A stretch of DNA of 64,000 bases from CBDCVO01 sp965223085 (GTDB taxonomy: Bacteria; Pseudomonadota; Gammaproteobacteria; Ga0077536), in the NCBI GenBank assembly GCA_965223085.1, contig OZ244981.1:2170001-2234000 (forward strand), read 5' to 3'. Under the pieces are notes generated by a model. That model was given only the letters and a program-made list of their open reading frames with translations, did not search any database and was not told the origin of the DNA. The translations under genes were made by a program, and so were the position numbers. Positions 62,001 through 64,000 of this stretch are shown one piece after another (within the stretch, counting starts at the first letter, position 1; each line of letters opens with the position of its first letter).

Positions 62001-62143
62001 AGCGTCTCAACTTCGCCCTCTTGTGCTGCCAAACTGTGAAAGTTTGGCAGCACGGGGATGAATTTACGGGGTTGCGACAACAGGGCGAAAGCGTCCTCGC
62101 GCGGGATCCCGATTTCGAAGTCACCTTGGAAGGACATTTCCAT
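59045..62143 (-). CDS. coxL: CoxG-CoxL fusion: SRPBCC domain plus molybdopterin large subunit (xanthine oxidase family)
   Basis: The 1032-residue chain starts with a CoxG-like SRPBCC domain (about 1-150: FEIGIPREDAFALLSQPRKF, GSVMGSAYNTMLGFELDK), a Pro/Ala linker (about 160-215) and then the full large subunit (about 225-1020: GQHLRRKEDARLVRGLG, DVGGNFGTKTVIHTYMG, GQGHETTTAQVVADEL, KGCGEGGGAPLHALAAA). The Glu in GEGGGAP is the catalytic base. The substrate-loop motif is PNRGYSRLQ, neither form I (AYxCSFR) nor form II (AYRGAGR) CO dehydrogenase, so CO oxidation is unlikely. It probably hydroxylates an organic ring. CoxS is 3 bp upstream. Confidence 0.9.
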   Translation of the reverse strand: MEMSFQGDFEIGIPREDAFALLSQPRKFIPVLPNFHSLAAQEGEVETLVVKIRVGIGRVHGLATTEMRLAESNAPKSARYTASGSVMGSAYNTMLGFELDKLGAHRTRVNWHGTSQIHGKILSIAGGGLRGYAEKEIKRTIDSLQSALISVEHFEALVAKAQAQPTPKHRFLRKLFSHKEPSDDAAATAEQAAATHAQAHTLPPDPVRPWRDIATSIEVDRSGGNRWVGQHLRRKEDARLVRGLGLFVDDYQAPDMLHMGFVRSPYAHAKILTIDVSAARELRGVRCVMTGADVAQQATPFMQIGAEPGALVEDYGIATDTVRYPGEPVVLIVAESARLVEDAIELAEVSYEPRRAITVSEDALNNDPVLHAAAGSNVIFSGVWDHGEVDAAFAQAAHVIKIDRLHFHRFSSTPIETAGAIATWSRRGDIDLISNNGLPGVTAQMIAAYLGISTEQIRLRSHDVGGNFGTKTVIHTYMGLAALASRASGGATVKWIETRSDNLASFHGGERTFLDTEVALDASGVITGLRSRHLDDCGAYTRYEPLGCAIWAQVYPATYKLRNLHIDFTQVVSNKAPCTPNRGYSRLQHLWFMERVIDICAHELGIPADEMRLRNYIQPAQFPYTTPNGNIYDSGDYPQMLARAKELIGYDRWREQQSQAREQGRLLGIGIGTTLDSGTNNFGQVLYVNPESPFSGNNEGARIKIGLDGSVVVTLGSVPQGQGHETTTAQVVADELNIGPDMVTVRPGFDSDWNSYGGLSGTIASQFAVTGLSAAYGAAQKLKAQLKRLAAHALQANEEELEFGVGDMGPQLSVSGEPERAINYWMLSNLANCNTAAVAEDVRDIDLNVHHIYKPPFELPDVEKKFGNQTLTYAAQVHIAVVEVDPQTWHPQILDYAVIDDCGVAINPKIVAGQVHGATCHGIGAALQEAFQFDEQGNLTTATFTDYAPISALNMPDLKCVSMETPSPFSYSGAKGCGEGGGAPLHALAAALQDALFEKDVIITESHNAPSILLDAASNPNRRSSVNVDTRT

Positions 62144-62146
62144 GAT

Positions 62147-62653
62147 TTAGCTCTCGCGCATTTGCCGCGCCGCTCGTTCGACGGCGGCGATCACGTTTTG
62201 GTAGCCGGTGCAACGGCAAGTGTTGCCGGCAATGCTCTTTTTTATCTCATCGCGAGTTGGGCGAAGATTATTGTCGAGCAAATATTGGCAAGACATGAGC
62301 AAACCCGGCGTGCAAAAACCGCACTGCAATCCGTGACATTCAGAGAACGCCGTCTGTAGTGGGTGCAATTGATCTGCTCGTTCGAGGCCCTCTACGGTAG
62401 TCACCGTAGTGCCGTGTGCTTGCACCGCCAAGACCGTGCAAGACTTGACCGGCCGGCCATCCATTAAAATCGTGCAGGCACCGCAATAACTGGAATCGCA
62501 GCCGATATGGGTGCCGGTAAGACCGAGTTCTTCGCGAACAAACTCTACCAACAAAGTCCGCGGCTCGATTTCGCGTTGGTAAGTACCGCCGTTAACGGTG
62601 ATTTCGACAACTATCTTTTGTGCGATGTCGGCAATTGAGTTGGGATCAGGCAT
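62147..62653 (-). CDS. coxS: 2Fe-2S small subunit of the molybdenum hydroxylase
   Basis: The 168-residue protein has the plant-type ferredoxin cluster CDSSYCGACTILMDGRPVKSC and the second cluster CGFCTPGLLMSC...CRCTGYQNV, the complete 2 x [2Fe-2S] set of CoxS-type subunits. It passes electrons from molybdenum to the FAD subunit. It overlaps the FAD-subunit gene by 8 bp and is 3 bp from the large-subunit gene, so the order is M-S-L in one operon. A slightly long N-terminal extension is unremarkable. Confidence 0.95.
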   Translation of the reverse strand: MPDPNSIADIAQKIVVEITVNGGTYQREIEPRTLLVEFVREELGLTGTHIGCDSSYCGACTILMDGRPVKSCTVLAVQAHGTTVTTVEGLERADQLHPLQTAFSECHGLQCGFCTPGLLMSCQYLLDNNLRPTRDEIKKSIAGNTCRCTGYQNVIAAVERAARQMRES

Positions 62654-63539
62654 AACGGTGTCCTTTGGTCACGTTCTCGCCGCGCGCCCGCGCGTGGGCG
62701 CGCGCTACCGCTTCGACAACGAGCGAGCGCAACATGGCGCGTTTGAACGCTTCGGAGCCGCGCGCGTCCGGCGGCGGATCGCTCGCAGCTACAATGATTT
62801 CTGCAGCCTTGGCGAGCTGCGCTTCATCGAGCGGTGTGTTCACGAGCAGCGCTTCTGCCGGTGGCGAGACGATAGTGGTACTGCCGGCGCCGCTGAGAAC
62901 CAGTCGTACCGCGGTGCATTTATCTGCCGCTATCGTCACACTCGCGCCGACAGCGACGGCGGGGTACGTGGCTGCCGTGCGCTTGTACGCCACGTAAGCG
63001 CTGCCCGTGTTCACGGCCGGCAGCGGTATTTGCACTTCGGTCAATAGTTCGTCGTCGGCGAGACAGGTCGTGTAGGAGTCCACGATCAAGTCTTCAACCG
63101 CGACGGTGCGCACGCCCTGCGGTCCCGTGCACACGACACGTGCACCGACAGCGCGCAAACCGTTGGGCCAACAACCACTGGGATCGGCAATGCACAGGCC
63201 GCCGCCGATCGTGCCCATCGTACGTATTTGGCAATCAGCGATACCGCCTGCGACGTCGCGTAAAATTGGCACGGTTTCGGTCACCGCCGCGAGCGCGATT
63301 TGGGCATGGCGAGCGAGCGCGCCGATATGCAAGGTGTCCCCGCGTCGCTCGATGGAGGATAGCTCGGGCAAGCGGCCGATGTCGATGATTTCAGGAAACT
63401 CACCCAGGCGGAGTTTCATCATGGGGATCAGGCTTTGGCCGCCAGCGAGAACCGTCGCCGCACCGCCCGAACGTGCCAGTAAGTCGACCGCCTCTAGCAC
63501 ACTGGCGGGACGATGGTAATGAAACGGAGCGGGATACAT
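62646..63539 (-). CDS. coxM: FAD-binding medium subunit of the molybdenum hydroxylase
   Basis: About 297 residues beginning MYPAPFHYHRPASVLEAV. FAD contacts appear as TVLAGGQSLIPMMKLRLGE and TMGTIGGGLCIADPSGCWP; the C-terminal CO dehydrogenase flavoprotein domain follows. The Met at 63539 is preferred: it aligns with family starts, while the reading from 63596 adds 19 unmatched residues. It is the first gene of the cox-like operon, divergent from the Rieske oxygenase gene 166 bp away. Confidence 0.92.
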   Translation of the reverse strand: MYPAPFHYHRPASVLEAVDLLARSGGAATVLAGGQSLIPMMKLRLGEFPEIIDIGRLPELSSIERRGDTLHIGALARHAQIALAAVTETVPILRDVAGGIADCQIRTMGTIGGGLCIADPSGCWPNGLRAVGARVVCTGPQGVRTVAVEDLIVDSYTTCLADDELLTEVQIPLPAVNTGSAYVAYKRTAATYPAVAVGASVTIAADKCTAVRLVLSGAGSTTIVSPPAEALLVNTPLDEAQLAKAAEIIVAASDPPPDARGSEAFKRAMLRSLVVEAVARAHARARGENVTKGHRYA

Positions 63540-63705
63540 GCTTAATCCTCGAGCTAGTCCGGTGGGGTTTGACATCGCTATTATTGCATTAATCAATCAG
63601 CGCCTTTCGGACACCGCTTCGGAGGCACGATAGTCGCCACATCCTTTGGTGTCTTGTTCGAGGCTGCACCAGCGCTTGACTGAGCCAGTAGCGTAGAATA
63701 GTGGT

Positions 63706-64000
63706 GTGGAATGGCATGACCTCTACGCAGCGCACGAGCTTGCACCGGGACAGGTGGTGGTGCTGGAGTTTGGTGGCGAGGATTTACTGCTTTTCAGAAC
63801 TCAATTTGGGCGCTGTCACGCCGTGCACGCCTATTGTCCCCACATGGGCAACTACATGCCCACGGGCCTCGTTGCCGGCCAGCCGGTGGATGCCCTACTA
63901 ATGGGAAACGATATTCGCTGCCCCTTTCACGGCTGGCATTTCGATGGCAAGGGGCGTTGTACCGCGGTGCCCGCCGGCCAATGGCTACCCGCAGCGGCGC
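63706..64000 (+). CDS. Rieske 2Fe-2S oxygenase, N-terminal part, cut by window edge
   Basis: The 98 visible residues start at a GTG (VEWHDLYAAHELAPGQ) and include a complete Rieske site: CPH in AYCPHMGNYMPTG (Cys-x-His) and CPFHGWHFDGKG (Cys-x-x-His). The pattern GRCHAVHAYCPHMG and RCPFHGW is typical of ring-hydroxylating and steroid-type (KshA-like) oxygenase components. The catalytic iron domain lies beyond the edge. A divergent cox-like operon and a nearby SOI-like gene fit a shared catabolic theme. No clear ribosome site precedes the GTG. Confidence 0.85.
   Translation, partial: MEWHDLYAAHELAPGQVVVLEFGGEDLLLFRTQFGRCHAVHAYCPHMGNYMPTGLVAGQPVDALLMGNDIRCPFHGWHFDGKGRCTAVPAGQWLPAAA

Noticed and set aside
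59045..63539. Aerobic CO dehydrogenase
   Set aside because: The large subunit lacks both the AYxCSFR and AYRGAGR loops and has PNRGYSRLQ; the CoxMSL names are used only for family layout.

Overview
The window reads as chromosome of a heterotrophic, probably uncultured gammaproteobacterium. This is inferred from gene families (PntAB, DUF2959 and Kbp proteins, an MlaC-like protein, DinB, PurKE, an exosortase-type PEP-CTERM protein) and not from any phylogenetic marker: there is no rRNA, tRNA, CRISPR array, prophage or plasmid gene here. Coding density is high, with mostly short co-directional runs. Base use looks even except at some repeats.

Layout. 0-8.4 kb: a cut-off CaiB-type CoA-transferase, a TetR regulator, a three-gene 2-oxoacid:acceptor oxidoreductase operon with an FrhB-like iron-sulfur partner, a Y1/REP-type transposase bounded by a 19-bp inverted repeat, ytoQ, a luciferase-like oxidoreductase and a cupin. 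8.4-13.9 kb: a MotA/MotB-like stator pair without flagellar genes, a quinone-reductase-like dehydrogenase, a SnoaL-like protein and MgtE. 14-16.7 kb: a sulfur module (persulfide-dioxygenase-like MBL protein, two YeeE/YedE half-transporters and a frameshifted Crp/Fnr gene). 16.8-21.3 kb: pntAB, then a DUF937-Kbp-dodecin stress cluster. 21.4-25 kb: isovaleryl-CoA dehydrogenase, an MBL hydrolase and a clearly dead amidase gene.

25-41 kb: purEK, then a complete propionyl-CoA to succinyl-CoA set (mce, meaB, pccA, pccB, methylmalonyl-CoA mutase), Sua5/TsaC, an FHA protein, malonyl-CoA decarboxylase, an SDR, a CinA protein with an altered C-terminal active site and an acyl-CoA dehydrogenase. 41-52 kb: a PEP-CTERM protein, a nitronate monooxygenase-like flavoprotein, an MlaC-like protein, a CmpX-like membrane protein, a TPR protein, two head-to-head DUF2959 paralogues, a DUF6498 membrane protein and a MetE-like protein. 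52-64 kb: an intact amidase, a Tat-exported PhoX-like protein, a NorE/NorF-like cluster with two frameshifts, dinB, a PF10118 di-iron protein, a small membrane protein resembling styrene oxide isomerase, a CoxM-CoxS-CoxG/L molybdenum hydroxylase operon and the start of a Rieske oxygenase.

Together the genes suggest catabolism of branched-chain, odd-chain and perhaps aromatic or steroid carbon, feeding CoA esters through propionyl-CoA and malonyl-CoA into central metabolism. The least explained feature is a dispersed family of short repeats ending in AGCCCGGATATTGCACG or its inverse. Seven loci carry it, always in or at the edge of intergenic DNA; it supplies or overlaps gene ends in two places and abuts the start of the MotA-like gene. 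Four genes carry frame lesions (16.5, 24.1, 54.6, 55.8 kb); only the amidase is surely decayed, while the others are single-base shifts that could be sequencing errors.
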